From Xanthobacteraceae bacterium (GTDB lineage: Bacteria > Pseudomonadota > Alphaproteobacteria > Rhizobiales > Xanthobacteraceae): DNA of 64,000 nucleotides. Below, in pieces: positions 7,987 to 15,537 of the stretch. The translations under genes and the position numbers were made by a program. Positions within the stretch are counted from its first letter, which is position 1; each line of letters begins with the position of its first letter. The notes beneath the pieces were generated by a model. It did not search any database. It was not told the DNA's origin and saw nothing but the letters and a program-made list of their open reading frames with translations. The stretch covers positions 1-64,000 of the forward strand of contig JARLIY010000160.1 in assembly GCA_031291475.1 (NCBI GenBank). Reading direction: 5' to 3'.

Positions 7987-8754
7987 TCAGCGGGCGTAAT
8001 GGAAGCCCGCCTGCTGCATCACCGGCAGCGTCGCAACCACCCCGGGGGTCAGCACGACGTCCGAGATCAAATGATTGGTCAATTCGGCGGTCAGCTGTTC
8101 GAACGACAGATGGTCGGGATTGGCATTCTTCTTGATCAGCTTGTCGGCCAGTTCCGCGATCGCGTTATGGCAGGCGAGAAACACCACGCCGCGCCGCATC
8201 AACGTCGGGATCGCGTTGTCTGCCGATGAAAACACGCCTTCCGGATCCTCGAAGTTCGCCGGATCGTTCGAAGCAAGCTTTGGCTCTTCGATCAGCGTGT
8301 TAGTCTTGAACTTATCGCCGGCAAAGCTTGTTAGCTGATATTTGTCCCACATGGCCTGATCGTAGAGCGCCAAGTGGGCTGTACCGTGCGTACCCGAGAC
8401 GCAGAGAAAGTCCTGGTTCCTGTATGACCAGATTTGCGTATTCAGCGAGTTGCGCATGAGATTGAGCCAAAGACCGCCGATCTCAGTATGATCCCACAGT
8501 TGCTTTGGGCCGGCGGTGTAGCCGACGACCTGCGATAGCGCCTCATGGTCCCATTGGTCGGGGTTGGTCAGGATCATCGGAACGGACTTGAAGTCTCTTC
8601 GCCGCGGAGTTTTGCGCAAACCCTCAGCCAGAGCTTTTAGAGCTCCGGCCCCTGCGGGAGCAAGGTCCGTCGTCACGGCCGCCTGTGCCGTTCCAGACTG
8701 AGTGGCTGCGACCACGAGCGCGCCGCCCGCGACCATCACGCGACGACTGATCAT
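7987..8754 (-). CDS. Tat-exported DsrE/DsrF-fold-like protein
   Basis: This 255-residue protein has a twin-arginine leader (MISRRVMVAGG, to about residue 25). The C-terminal half resembles periplasmic DsrE-like proteins: VVFLACHNAI with Cys195 sits where these have a conserved cysteine, and TPGVV..LPVMQQAGFHYA matches their C-terminal helix. A second cysteine is Cys118. Possible role: a periplasmic thiol carrier of sulfane sulfur, passing it to or from the pentaheme or SoxB-like protein (inference). A perfect AGGAGG lies six bases before the start. It is the first gene of the four-gene minus-strand operon. The fold call comes from motifs only. Confidence 0.5.
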   Translation of the reverse strand: MISRRVMVAGGALVVAATQSGTAQAAVTTDLAPAGAGALKALAEGLRKTPRRRDFKSVPMILTNPDQWDHEALSQVVGYTAGPKQLWDHTEIGGLWLNLMRNSLNTQIWSYRNQDFLCVSGTHGTAHLALYDQAMWDKYQLTSFAGDKFKTNTLIEEPKLASNDPANFEDPEGVFSSADNAIPTLMRRGVVFLACHNAIAELADKLIKKNANPDHLSFEQLTAELTNHLISDVVLTPGVVATLPVMQQAGFHYAR

Positions 8755-8838
8755 CGTTTTCCTCCTGTTATGAGTTTATATGCAAAAGCTAGAATATGAT
8801 GTTCAAGTCCGCAAGCGCCAAGCTCGCTCCACGCTTTC
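8755..8838 (-). promoter_or_regulatory. Leader of the exported sulfur operon with a shared 9-base element
   Basis: The 84 bases between the DsrE-like start and the lipoate ligase stop hold AT-rich sequence, including TAGAATATG at 8790-8798. The same nine bases occur at 101-109 inside the operator of the persulfide operon. No full dyad is present here. AGGAGG at 8761-8766 (read on the minus strand) is the ribosome site. A common repressor is possible but not proven. Confidence 0.4.
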
Positions 8839-9939
8839 TCAGCTTGCGGCCGCAGTTATGCCACGCTGGCGAAGTGCCATCTCAATGACCTGACGAAAAT
8901 CACCGGCGCTCAAGCTGAGAAAATCAGCCGAACTGCGAGCGAAGAAATTTTCGATCGTCCGGCCGGCGTCGGCGACATTTACGCCGCGTAGCGATGCTTC
9001 GAGATCGAATACGAGGCGCGGCGGCGTGACGAAGAAGTCGCCGGTGATCAACGCTTCGCGAATGAGCTCGCGGTGCGGTCCTTCCAGGCGGATATCGGCG
9101 CGTACGGTGCCGCCGCGGCCGGTCAACGATGCGCTGACCAGACCATCGCTGACCGGCGGCGCGTCTAGCATGGTCACATATTCATCCGTGCCGATCTCCT
9201 CGCGAAACGCGCGTTCGGTCAGTTCTTCCTCATAAGGCGTGATCGCTCCCCATTGCGGTGCGATGCCGAGACCCTCGGCAAAGCCCGCGACCAGGCCATC
9301 ATAAATGTCTTCGAGATCGGGTAGAGCATCGCCCATAATTTCACGCATCGTCACCACGCGCTGCGCCGCCGAATCGATTCCGCGTTTGGCAAGCTTCTCC
9401 GCCGGCACGTTGAGGCATGCCAGCATCTTGGCCGGATCGAAATCGATCAACAAAGTGCCCTGATAGAAAATGAGATTGCCGTCGAAAAAACCGCCGGTGC
9501 CGCTGATCTTGCGGCCGTCCACCTCGATATCGTTGCGCGGCCGGTATCGTGCCGGCAGGCCCAATTTTTGCAGACCAAGCGCGGCGGCCTCGCAAATGCG
9601 CCGGGTCACTTCCGCAAGGTCAGTCAATCCCAAAGTGGCGCGATCGAAGACGAGCTCCCAGCCGATCTGACCCTCGTCGAAATAGAGGCCGCCGCCGCCA
9701 GTGATCCGCCGTACCGTCTCGATGCCGTGCGTGCTGCAATAGTCGACCTTGATCTCATGGCTGAGGAACTGATGGATGCCGATCAGCGCGGAGGGGCGAA
9801 AGCGGAGGAAGCGGATGGTGTCGGGAATTTTACCTTCCCGGCGCGCTTCGATGAGTGCTTGATCGAAGGCGATGTTGGCGCGTCCGCCGCGCAATCCGGT
9901 CTCAATCACGCGGAACGGCTTGGCTGGCGACGGGGTCAT
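8839..9939 (-). CDS. slpl: Lipoate-protein ligase of the sHdr-LbpA type, sLpl(AB)
   Basis: This 366-residue single-chain ligase combines an LplA catalytic domain (RRITGGGGLYFDEGQ, then NDIEVDGRKISGTGG with the catalytic-region lysine) and a C-terminal accessory LplB-like domain. By comparison with sulfur oxidisers, sLpl(AB) attaches octanoate or lipoate to the lipoate-binding protein LbpA rather than to dehydrogenase subunits. AAGGA precedes the ATG by about seven bases. It is the last gene of lipS2-lipT-lipS1-slpl, ten bases after lipS1. The lbpA target is on the plus strand at 21012. Confidence 0.85.
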   Translation of the reverse strand: MTPSPAKPFRVIETGLRGGRANIAFDQALIEARREGKIPDTIRFLRFRPSALIGIHQFLSHEIKVDYCSTHGIETVRRITGGGGLYFDEGQIGWELVFDRATLGLTDLAEVTRRICEAAALGLQKLGLPARYRPRNDIEVDGRKISGTGGFFDGNLIFYQGTLLIDFDPAKMLACLNVPAEKLAKRGIDSAAQRVVTMREIMGDALPDLEDIYDGLVAGFAEGLGIAPQWGAITPYEEELTERAFREEIGTDEYVTMLDAPPVSDGLVSASLTGRGGTVRADIRLEGPHRELIREALITGDFFVTPPRLVFDLEASLRGVNVADAGRTIENFFARSSADFLSLSAGDFRQVIEMALRQRGITAAAS

Positions 9940-9949
9940 ATTCGTGTCC

Positions 9950-11239
9950 TTACTTGCTCCTGCTAACAGTCGCTGCGGCGGCGGAAGTACTGCTCATGCC
10001 GGCATCGATCTGACGGCGGGCCTTGCGAATATCATTGCGGTTCAGCCTGAACGGATAGGAAGCGATGTCGCGCGGCGGAGAATCGCCGTACGGCCGATCG
10101 CAAGCCGAAATGTCGTCGGCCTCCTTGCCCGGACAGCCCGAGGTGCGGAAGGCTGTACCGGCATCGATCACGGCGTCGATCTCGTCCTGCGGCAGGCCAA
10201 AATCGATCAACGTGCCATTCGCGTCGAAGCGCATCTGTTCGAGGCGATGGCTGCGATAATCGATGAGGTAGCGCGCGAGCTGAATGCGCCGCCATTGCGG
10301 CCGCGGCACCGGCGGCAGATGATCCATGAGCGAGCCGCGTTCGGGGAAGAACGCGAACATGTGGCTATGGCCGCCAAGGTCGCGAACCGTTTGCACCTGA
10401 GTGAGCACATCACGATCGCTTTCGCCCATGCCAACGATTAGATGCGCGCCAAACCGCTCCGGTCCGAAGATTTCGGCGGCGGCGTGGAGAATTTCCCAAT
10501 ATTTGTCCCAACTGTGCGGCGACTGCACGCCGGAGCCACGCGTGCGGTCAAACACGTCGCGATTACACGCGTCGAGGGCGACCGTGAAGATATCGGCACC
10601 GATGTTTTTCAGCTCCTGCACGTCCAGCCGGGTCATGGTCGTTGGATTGGACAGGATGGACACCGGCACGTGCCGGACGCGCTCGACCCATTTCCTCAGC
10701 ACGATCCTGGTGTCGTCGTCGGAGCGAGGATGGGTAATCATGCTGATGCACATGCGGTGGAACCGGCCGCGATCGCCACCCGCGGCGACGATGTCGATCA
10801 CCTGGTCGTAGGGGACCGCCGGCCAATCAACGCGGATGAAGTTGCGGTCGGCGTAGTTGCGCTCCGCTTCGCGATGCCGCGCTAGTCCACAATAAGCACA
10901 ATTGGCACGACAGCCTTCCGGATAGGTGAGCAGCAGATTCAAGCAACGCGTGCAGCTGGTACGATGCATATATCCGCCCATGAGGCCGAGCGTGATTGCC
11001 GCTGCCGTCGACATTTGCACGTATTCGGGCGAACGCATGTTGGGCGTTAGGAAATTGAAATTCGGCCGGTAAACGCCTTCGGGCTGCACGTCCTGGGTTT
11101 TCACCCGGGCACCGTTGCGCGCGTCGGCTGGCACCACCGCCGGTGCGCGGGGTTGCATCGCTGTGGCATCATTGAACGCACGCTCTGACGCGCCGAGGAA
11201 ATCGGGAACCGGACTTCGGGGCATTTCGAGACAGCTCAT
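9950..11239 (-). CDS. lipS1: Radical SAM lipoyl synthase component LipS1
   Basis: This 429-residue radical SAM protein has the cluster motif CRANCAYC and an extra upstream cysteine pair (CTRC). LipS1 and LipS2 together insert the two sulfur atoms into octanoyl-LbpA, in place of single-chain LipA. I prefer ATG 11239, preceded by AAGGAGG; an adjacent upstream GTG would be too close to that site. The downstream segment VGMGESDRD and the FAFFPERGS region suit the biotin-synthase-like barrel. It sits between lipT and slpl in the lipoate operon. Its assignment as S1 rather than S2 rests on length and gene order. Confidence 0.82.
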   Translation of the reverse strand: MSCLEMPRSPVPDFLGASERAFNDATAMQPRAPAVVPADARNGARVKTQDVQPEGVYRPNFNFLTPNMRSPEYVQMSTAAAITLGLMGGYMHRTSCTRCLNLLLTYPEGCRANCAYCGLARHREAERNYADRNFIRVDWPAVPYDQVIDIVAAGGDRGRFHRMCISMITHPRSDDDTRIVLRKWVERVRHVPVSILSNPTTMTRLDVQELKNIGADIFTVALDACNRDVFDRTRGSGVQSPHSWDKYWEILHAAAEIFGPERFGAHLIVGMGESDRDVLTQVQTVRDLGGHSHMFAFFPERGSLMDHLPPVPRPQWRRIQLARYLIDYRSHRLEQMRFDANGTLIDFGLPQDEIDAVIDAGTAFRTSGCPGKEADDISACDRPYGDSPPRDIASYPFRLNRNDIRKARRQIDAGMSSTSAAAATVSRSK

Positions 11240-11264
11240 CACACCTCCTTCAAGTGCCTGACGT

Positions 11265-12335
11265 TCACGCCGCCCAATAGTGCGGCGAGGCGATCCAGCC
11301 GTCCATCAACGCCTGGGGATTGGGGTGACCGCCGTTCGCGTAGCATGCAAGTACGTCCTGCCGGCGCCGCGCTGCGCGGTTGAGCGCCGCGTCGAAAATG
11401 TCGCCGAGCTCCTCCTCGTAATCTTCGATTGCGCGGGAGCAATCGCCAAGAAAATCTGCGGCTGCACGGCCGGCGAGCGCGCCAGATTGCACGGCCGAGG
11501 CGATGCCGGCTCCGGTTACCGGATTGGTCAGGCCTGCGGCATCGCCTGCTAGCAGCACGGCGGTGCGTCCGAGGCGCGCGATCGATTGCAAACGCCCGCC
11601 GACCGGTATGGAGCCGCCTGTGAGAGCAAACGCCCTGGTGCCAATGCGACGTTCGTCCGCAAGCTTCTCGCAAAGAGCGGCGAGCATCGGCTTGAGCGAT
11701 CTTCGGGCCTCGACGGCGACGCCGAGACCAATATTGGCGACGGCGCCCTTGGGGAACAGCCAACCGTAGCCGCCATAGTAATCGGGGCTCAGGAAAATGT
11801 CGGTGGCGTCGTGCGGTAGGACCAGCGGTACCGTGACCTGCCGCGTATCGACCAGGTCGCGGTTGATCTGTCCGATCGCCATACCGACGCGCGAGTGTGG
11901 GCCGTCGGCGCCAATCAGTATCTGTGGCCGCAGCCGGGCGCCGGACGAGGTTGTTACTGTGCCGTCGACGCCGATGGACATGACGGTCTCGCCGTATCGG
12001 CACTCGGCTCCGTTCCATGCCGCTTCGTGCGCCAGCATGCGGTCAAAAGCGCCGCGATCGATCATGAGGCCGTGAAAATGGTCAGTCACCTCCGGCTGCC
12101 GGGACCCGACGAAGGTCAACATGCGGGTCACTTTCTGCTCGGTCACTGTGGGTACGCGGGGAACGTCGTGCTCGATCACGCTCGGCACGAATTCCGCGCA
12201 TTGCACCGCCACGCCGGCGGTCTTCCGCCGTTCCAGCGCGACGACGCTGAGCCCCGCGGCTGCTGCCGTGGCAGCGGCGCGGCTTCCTGCTGGGCCGAGT
12301 CCCACCACAAGAACGTCCGGAGTTTCGATCAGCAT
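11265..12335 (-). CDS. lipT: FAD-dependent oxidoreductase LipT of the lipoate assembly operon
   Basis: This 356-residue protein is of the geranylgeranyl-reductase-like FAD family: the N-terminal dinucleotide site is GLGPAG followed by ALERR, and a second FAD motif (LLAGDAAGLTNPVTGAGI) lies in the C-terminal half. LipT is encoded with LipS1 and LipS2 and is thought to supply electrons for the synthase reaction. ATG 12335 has GAGGAG upstream. An alternative ATG at 12347 overlaps the lipS2 stop as ATGA. Either way it is tightly coupled to lipS2. Cys50 in VQCAEF is the only prominent cysteine near the FAD site. Confidence 0.82.
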   Translation of the reverse strand: MLIETPDVLVVGLGPAGSRAAATAAAAGLSVVALERRKTAGVAVQCAEFVPSVIEHDVPRVPTVTEQKVTRMLTFVGSRQPEVTDHFHGLMIDRGAFDRMLAHEAAWNGAECRYGETVMSIGVDGTVTTSSGARLRPQILIGADGPHSRVGMAIGQINRDLVDTRQVTVPLVLPHDATDIFLSPDYYGGYGWLFPKGAVANIGLGVAVEARRSLKPMLAALCEKLADERRIGTRAFALTGGSIPVGGRLQSIARLGRTAVLLAGDAAGLTNPVTGAGIASAVQSGALAGRAAADFLGDCSRAIEDYEEELGDIFDAALNRAARRRQDVLACYANGGHPNPQALMDGWIASPHYWAA

Positions 12336-12343
12336 CGTGCTCC

Positions 12344-13375
12344 TCATGCGGCGCAGGCGCGCCGTCCGGCGAGGCCGTCGAGAGAAATCGAGCAGCAGGC
12401 GTGGTTTTGCTCGATCGGGCGGCCGATGGCGCGAGCGAGCGTGACGATTCCCTCGGCCGGATAGGCGATACCGTCGAATCCGGCCATGACGGCATAAGCG
12501 TCAGTCACCATCTTGTGACGTCCCGGCGGGCGAATGCAGCCGAGCTGCACGGGCGCATGGCGGATGCGGTTGCGCGCGGCAACGAAGACCTTGGCCACGT
12601 CGTCGGTCGAGACGGTCGCGAACGGCTTTTCTGCCGGCGCGTAGATCGGCGTAACCACGACCAGCACCAGCGCGGCGACCGGATAACGCGCGACGATGTC
12701 GAGCGCGGCTTCCTCGCCCAATAGACGCCCGTAATGGAGCCCGATCACGATATGCGGCACGACCTCCATCGACGTTGCAGTCAGCGCGGCAAGCGTCGCC
12801 TCGAAGTCGACGACCGGGCGGTCGAGATGATAAACGTCGCGAATCGTCTGCTGCGCCCCGATCACATCGGTCATGGCGACATCGATGCCCGCCGCCTCCA
12901 TCTGTTTGGCCCGACGTTGATCAAGCAATGCCGAGTGTGCGGCAATACGTAGGTGAGGAAAATCGCGCTTGAGCTTCTCGATCGTCGGATAATAGCGCTC
13001 GTAGGGTACCTCGTTACGGCGATTGGAACCGCCTGAAAGGAGGAAGCCGCGCAGATCCTTGAGCAGGACCAAATCCCGCACCTTGCGTTCGAGCTCCGCC
13101 GGGCTCGTTGCCGCGATCATCGGCTCGAGAATTTTCGCCTGGCAATGGTCGCAATTGAGCGCACAGGCCCCGCCGGTAATTGAGAAGGCTGGAAAACTCG
13201 CCTTGCCGCAGCCTTTCAACTCGTCGCTGGCATAGGAACGGAATGTGGGGGTGAAAAACCGTAGCACGCCAAGCGGTTGCTCGCGCGCCGCGACCTCCAA
13301 CGATTCGACAAGCGTCCGGTCGAAAGGCAGTTCGTCGAACGGTTCGATCTCGCGCAATACGTCGAACCAGGTCAT
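12344..13375 (-). CDS. lipS2: Radical SAM lipoyl synthase component LipS2
   Basis: This 343-residue radical SAM protein has the cluster motif CALNCDHC inside ITGGACALNCDHCQAK. It is the partner of LipS1 in sulfur insertion into octanoyl-LbpA. I chose the ATG preceded by GGGGAG. An upstream in-frame GTG (13411) would add 12 residues without a ribosome site. This is the first gene of the lipoate operon and is transcribed divergently from the amidotransferase-like gene, across about 115 bases that should hold both promoters. The assignment to S2 follows gene order in known clusters. Confidence 0.82.
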   Translation of the reverse strand: MTWFDVLREIEPFDELPFDRTLVESLEVAAREQPLGVLRFFTPTFRSYASDELKGCGKASFPAFSITGGACALNCDHCQAKILEPMIAATSPAELERKVRDLVLLKDLRGFLLSGGSNRRNEVPYERYYPTIEKLKRDFPHLRIAAHSALLDQRRAKQMEAAGIDVAMTDVIGAQQTIRDVYHLDRPVVDFEATLAALTATSMEVVPHIVIGLHYGRLLGEEAALDIVARYPVAALVLVVVTPIYAPAEKPFATVSTDDVAKVFVAARNRIRHAPVQLGCIRPPGRHKMVTDAYAVMAGFDGIAYPAEGIVTLARAIGRPIEQNHACCSISLDGLAGRRACAA

Positions 13376-13489
13376 CGTCTCCCCATTTAATTTTCTTCGC
13401 CAGATTATCACATTCAGAAACTTCTATATGTTTTCGGCAAGCGGCGCTAGTGTCTTGCCGCCGCCGGTTCAACGGATCGATGTCCGAGA

Positions 13490-14191
13490 ATGAAGACGCT
13501 GTGCGTCCTCCAGCACGTCGAAGCGGAATATCTCGGGTTGCTGGAGGACCATTTCGAGGCCCGCAATATCCGCTTCCGCTATTGCCGGCCGTTTACGCCG
13601 GGCGCCTCGATTCCGACGAGCGCCGAGGAATATGACGGTCTCATTCTTCTCGGCGCCGGCCCGAAGGGCATCGTCAGCGGCGATTTAATTCCGAGCCTCG
13701 GCGCGGAATTGCGCCTGACCCGAGATTTTCTCGATCGCGGATTGCCGGTTATCGGCATCGGTATCGGGGCCTGTATCCTCACTACCGCGGCTGGCGGTGG
13801 AGCCGAGGAGGCGCCGATGCGCTTCACACTCGATTACGCCCGCCGCGTCGTCCCCGACGCCCTCAACGGTCATTTGCCGCAGACGTTTCCGGTCGCGGTC
13901 TATATGCGCGACCGTCCGGTGTTGCCCGGAACCGCCAGGGCGCTGGCGGTCAACCAGCACGACGAACCGGTGGTTTTTCAATTGCGGAACAATTGCTTCG
14001 GCTTTGTCGGCCATCCGGGAATCAAGTCGGCCCTGATCGAGGACTTGATCATGGAGTTCGAGGAAGCGCCTGACGGAACGGCGGAAACACTCGCCGACCT
14101 GCGCGCTGTGCAAGGTGAAATCGCGGCCAATTTGGGCCCGATCATGGTCGGACTGATCCAGGTAACCGATTTGATGGAGCAGAGCGCCTGA
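13490..14191 (+). CDS. Glutamine-amidotransferase-like protein lacking the nucleophilic cysteine
   Basis: This 233-residue protein has the class I glutamine amidotransferase fold. The nucleophile elbow, normally G-[IV]-C-x-G, reads GIGIGAC here: Gly91 replaces the catalytic cysteine, while Cys94 sits three residues later. QHDEP and GFVGHPGIKS correspond to the later active-site region. Genes of this family accompany lipS1/lipS2 in sulfur oxidisers, with no defined role. Without the nucleophile it is unlikely to release ammonia from glutamine; a binding or scaffold role is inference. The ribosome site before ATG 13490 is weak. It is followed by a 157-base intergenic region with a FixK-like box. 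Confidence 0.75.
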   Translation: MKTLCVLQHVEAEYLGLLEDHFEARNIRFRYCRPFTPGASIPTSAEEYDGLILLGAGPKGIVSGDLIPSLGAELRLTRDFLDRGLPVIGIGIGACILTTAAGGGAEEAPMRFTLDYARRVVPDALNGHLPQTFPVAVYMRDRPVLPGTARALAVNQHDEPVVFQLRNNCFGFVGHPGIKSALIEDLIMEFEEAPDGTAETLADLRAVQGEIAANLGPIMVGLIQVTDLMEQSA

Positions 14192-14286
14192 CGCCTACCG
14201 CGCGCTCGCGCAAACATTCGATTTTTTCTAATTGACCCTATGGCATTCATTCACGTTTTGGAATATGTGGTTGCTAACTGGCCACA

Positions 14287-14300
14287 TTGACCGAGATCAA
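14287..14300 (+). promoter_or_regulatory. FixK/FNR-type box upstream of dsrE3C-shdr
   Basis: TTGAC-CGAG-ATCAA matches the FNR/FixK consensus TTGA[TC]-N4-[AG]TCAA with both half-sites intact. It lies 48 bases before the dsrE3C start. TATGGT at 14322-14327 could be the -10, which would put the box centre near -41, the usual activating position (inference). Confidence 0.6.
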
Positions 14301-14348
14301 TGGGCGCGGTCGCGCAAGGCGTATGGTTTGTGGGAAGGACGCCCGGAA

Positions 14349-14729
14349 ATGGCGAAAAAGCTGATCATCATCATGGTCAACACCGACCCGCGCAACGGCG
14401 AGGAACTCGGCGCGCCGTTCTTTCAGGCGACGGTCGCCGCGGCGATGGACTACGAGGTAGAGGTGGTTTGCACCGCGACGGCCGGACAGCTCATGAAGAA
14501 GGGTGTCGCCGAAAAGCTGGTCGTCAAGCCCGGCTCGCCAAAGACCGTGTACGACTTCATCAAAGATGCGCACGGTGCTGGCGTGAAATTCTATTGCTGT
14601 TCGCCGAACCTTGACCTCTTCGACATGACTGAAGCGGACCTTATTCCCGAATGTGAAGGTATCGTGGGCGGCGCCAAGGTCATCGAGGAGGTCATGGAAG
14701 ACGATGATGCCAGGGTGCTGACCTACTGA
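14349..14729 (+). CDS. dsrE3C: Sulfur carrier DsrE3C
   Basis: This 126-residue DsrE-fold protein carries adjacent Cys83-Cys84 in FYCCSPNLDL, matching the DsrE3C sulfur carriers encoded just ahead of shdr genes in Hyphomicrobium-like sulfur oxidisers. It is thought to exchange persulfide sulfur with TusA and deliver it toward sHdr in the cytoplasm. GAAGGA at 14334-14339 supports this start over upstream in-frame codons. The stop overlaps the shdrC1 start by one base (TGATG), so the two are translationally coupled. Cys41 is a further cysteine of unknown role. Confidence 0.88.
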   Translation: MAKKLIIIMVNTDPRNGEELGAPFFQATVAAAMDYEVEVVCTATAGQLMKKGVAEKLVVKPGSPKTVYDFIKDAHGAGVKFYCCSPNLDLFDMTEADLIPECEGIVGGAKVIEEVMEDDDARVLTY

Positions 14730-15499
14730 TGAGCGCGAACATAGTCCACACTGCCGAACACAGCGACCTGATCGGCGATCCGGTGTCGTCGACCCCTGTC
14801 GTTCCTTACGAAAAGCTCGAGGAAGTCTTCGACGATATCCGCTCGCACGTTCTGTACGACCATGAACTGCACGGCTGCCTCAACTGCGGCATCTGCACCG
14901 CGACCTGCCCGTCGGCGCACTATTACGATTACTCGCCGCGCGAGATCGTTCAGCTCCTTTGGACGGAGAATCTCGAAGGCATCTACGACGCGATGCAGGA
15001 AAAAATCTGGTCCTGCGCCCAGTGCTACACCTGCGCCGCCCGCTGCCCGTTTCAGAATTCCCCCGGCGGCCTCGTCATGATCATGCGCGAGGTTGCAATC
15101 AAGCACGGCATGCAGTCCGCAAAGGATGTGCTGCGACCGTTCTCGCGCGTGCTGCTCAAGGTGATCTCAACCGGCAATCAGCTCGCGCCCAATATGATCA
15201 CGCGGGACGCGTTCCCGGATTGGGGCCCGAATGTCACCAAGGTCGACGCCCCGCTCAACATCCTGCGCAAAGCCATCCCGGTGCCGACCATGCACACTAT
15301 GGACACGGCTTGGGAGGTGAACCTGAAAACCTCGGTCGAGCTTTACACGATCTGGGAGGCAACCGGCGTGCTCGATCAGTTGGAGATGGTCGACGAGAAC
15401 CTGTTCGACGTCGTCAATGACGTAATGGACGAGAAGCGCGACGAGTACAACGAGTGGCTGGAGGAGCAGAAAAAAGAAGAAGAGGACGCGGATGAGTGA
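14729..15499 (+). CDS. shdrC1: sHdrC1, iron-sulfur subunit
   Basis: This 256-residue protein has two [4Fe-4S] ferredoxin motifs, with ligands Cys50/53/56/60 and Cys96/99/102/106, as in HdrC. It is part of the cytoplasmic sulfur-oxidizing heterodisulfide-reductase-like complex that oxidises protein-bound sulfane sulfur toward sulfite with LbpA as partner. The C terminus is strongly acidic (EEQKKEEEDADE). One-base overlap with dsrE3C and a 38-base gap to shdrB1 place it in the main operon. Confidence 0.92.
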   Translation: MSANIVHTAEHSDLIGDPVSSTPVVPYEKLEEVFDDIRSHVLYDHELHGCLNCGICTATCPSAHYYDYSPREIVQLLWTENLEGIYDAMQEKIWSCAQCYTCAARCPFQNSPGGLVMIMREVAIKHGMQSAKDVLRPFSRVLLKVISTGNQLAPNMITRDAFPDWGPNVTKVDAPLNILRKAIPVPTMHTMDTAWEVNLKTSVELYTIWEATGVLDQLEMVDENLFDVVNDVMDEKRDEYNEWLEEQKKEEEDADE

Positions 15500-15537
15500 G
15501 ATGAGACGGACTCATTCGCCGACCAACGGAGGATGCC

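Noticed and set aside
3147-8754. Canonical Sox operon
   Set aside because: Only a SoxB-like gene is present; soxX, A, Y, Z, C and D are absent and the SoxB motif differs.
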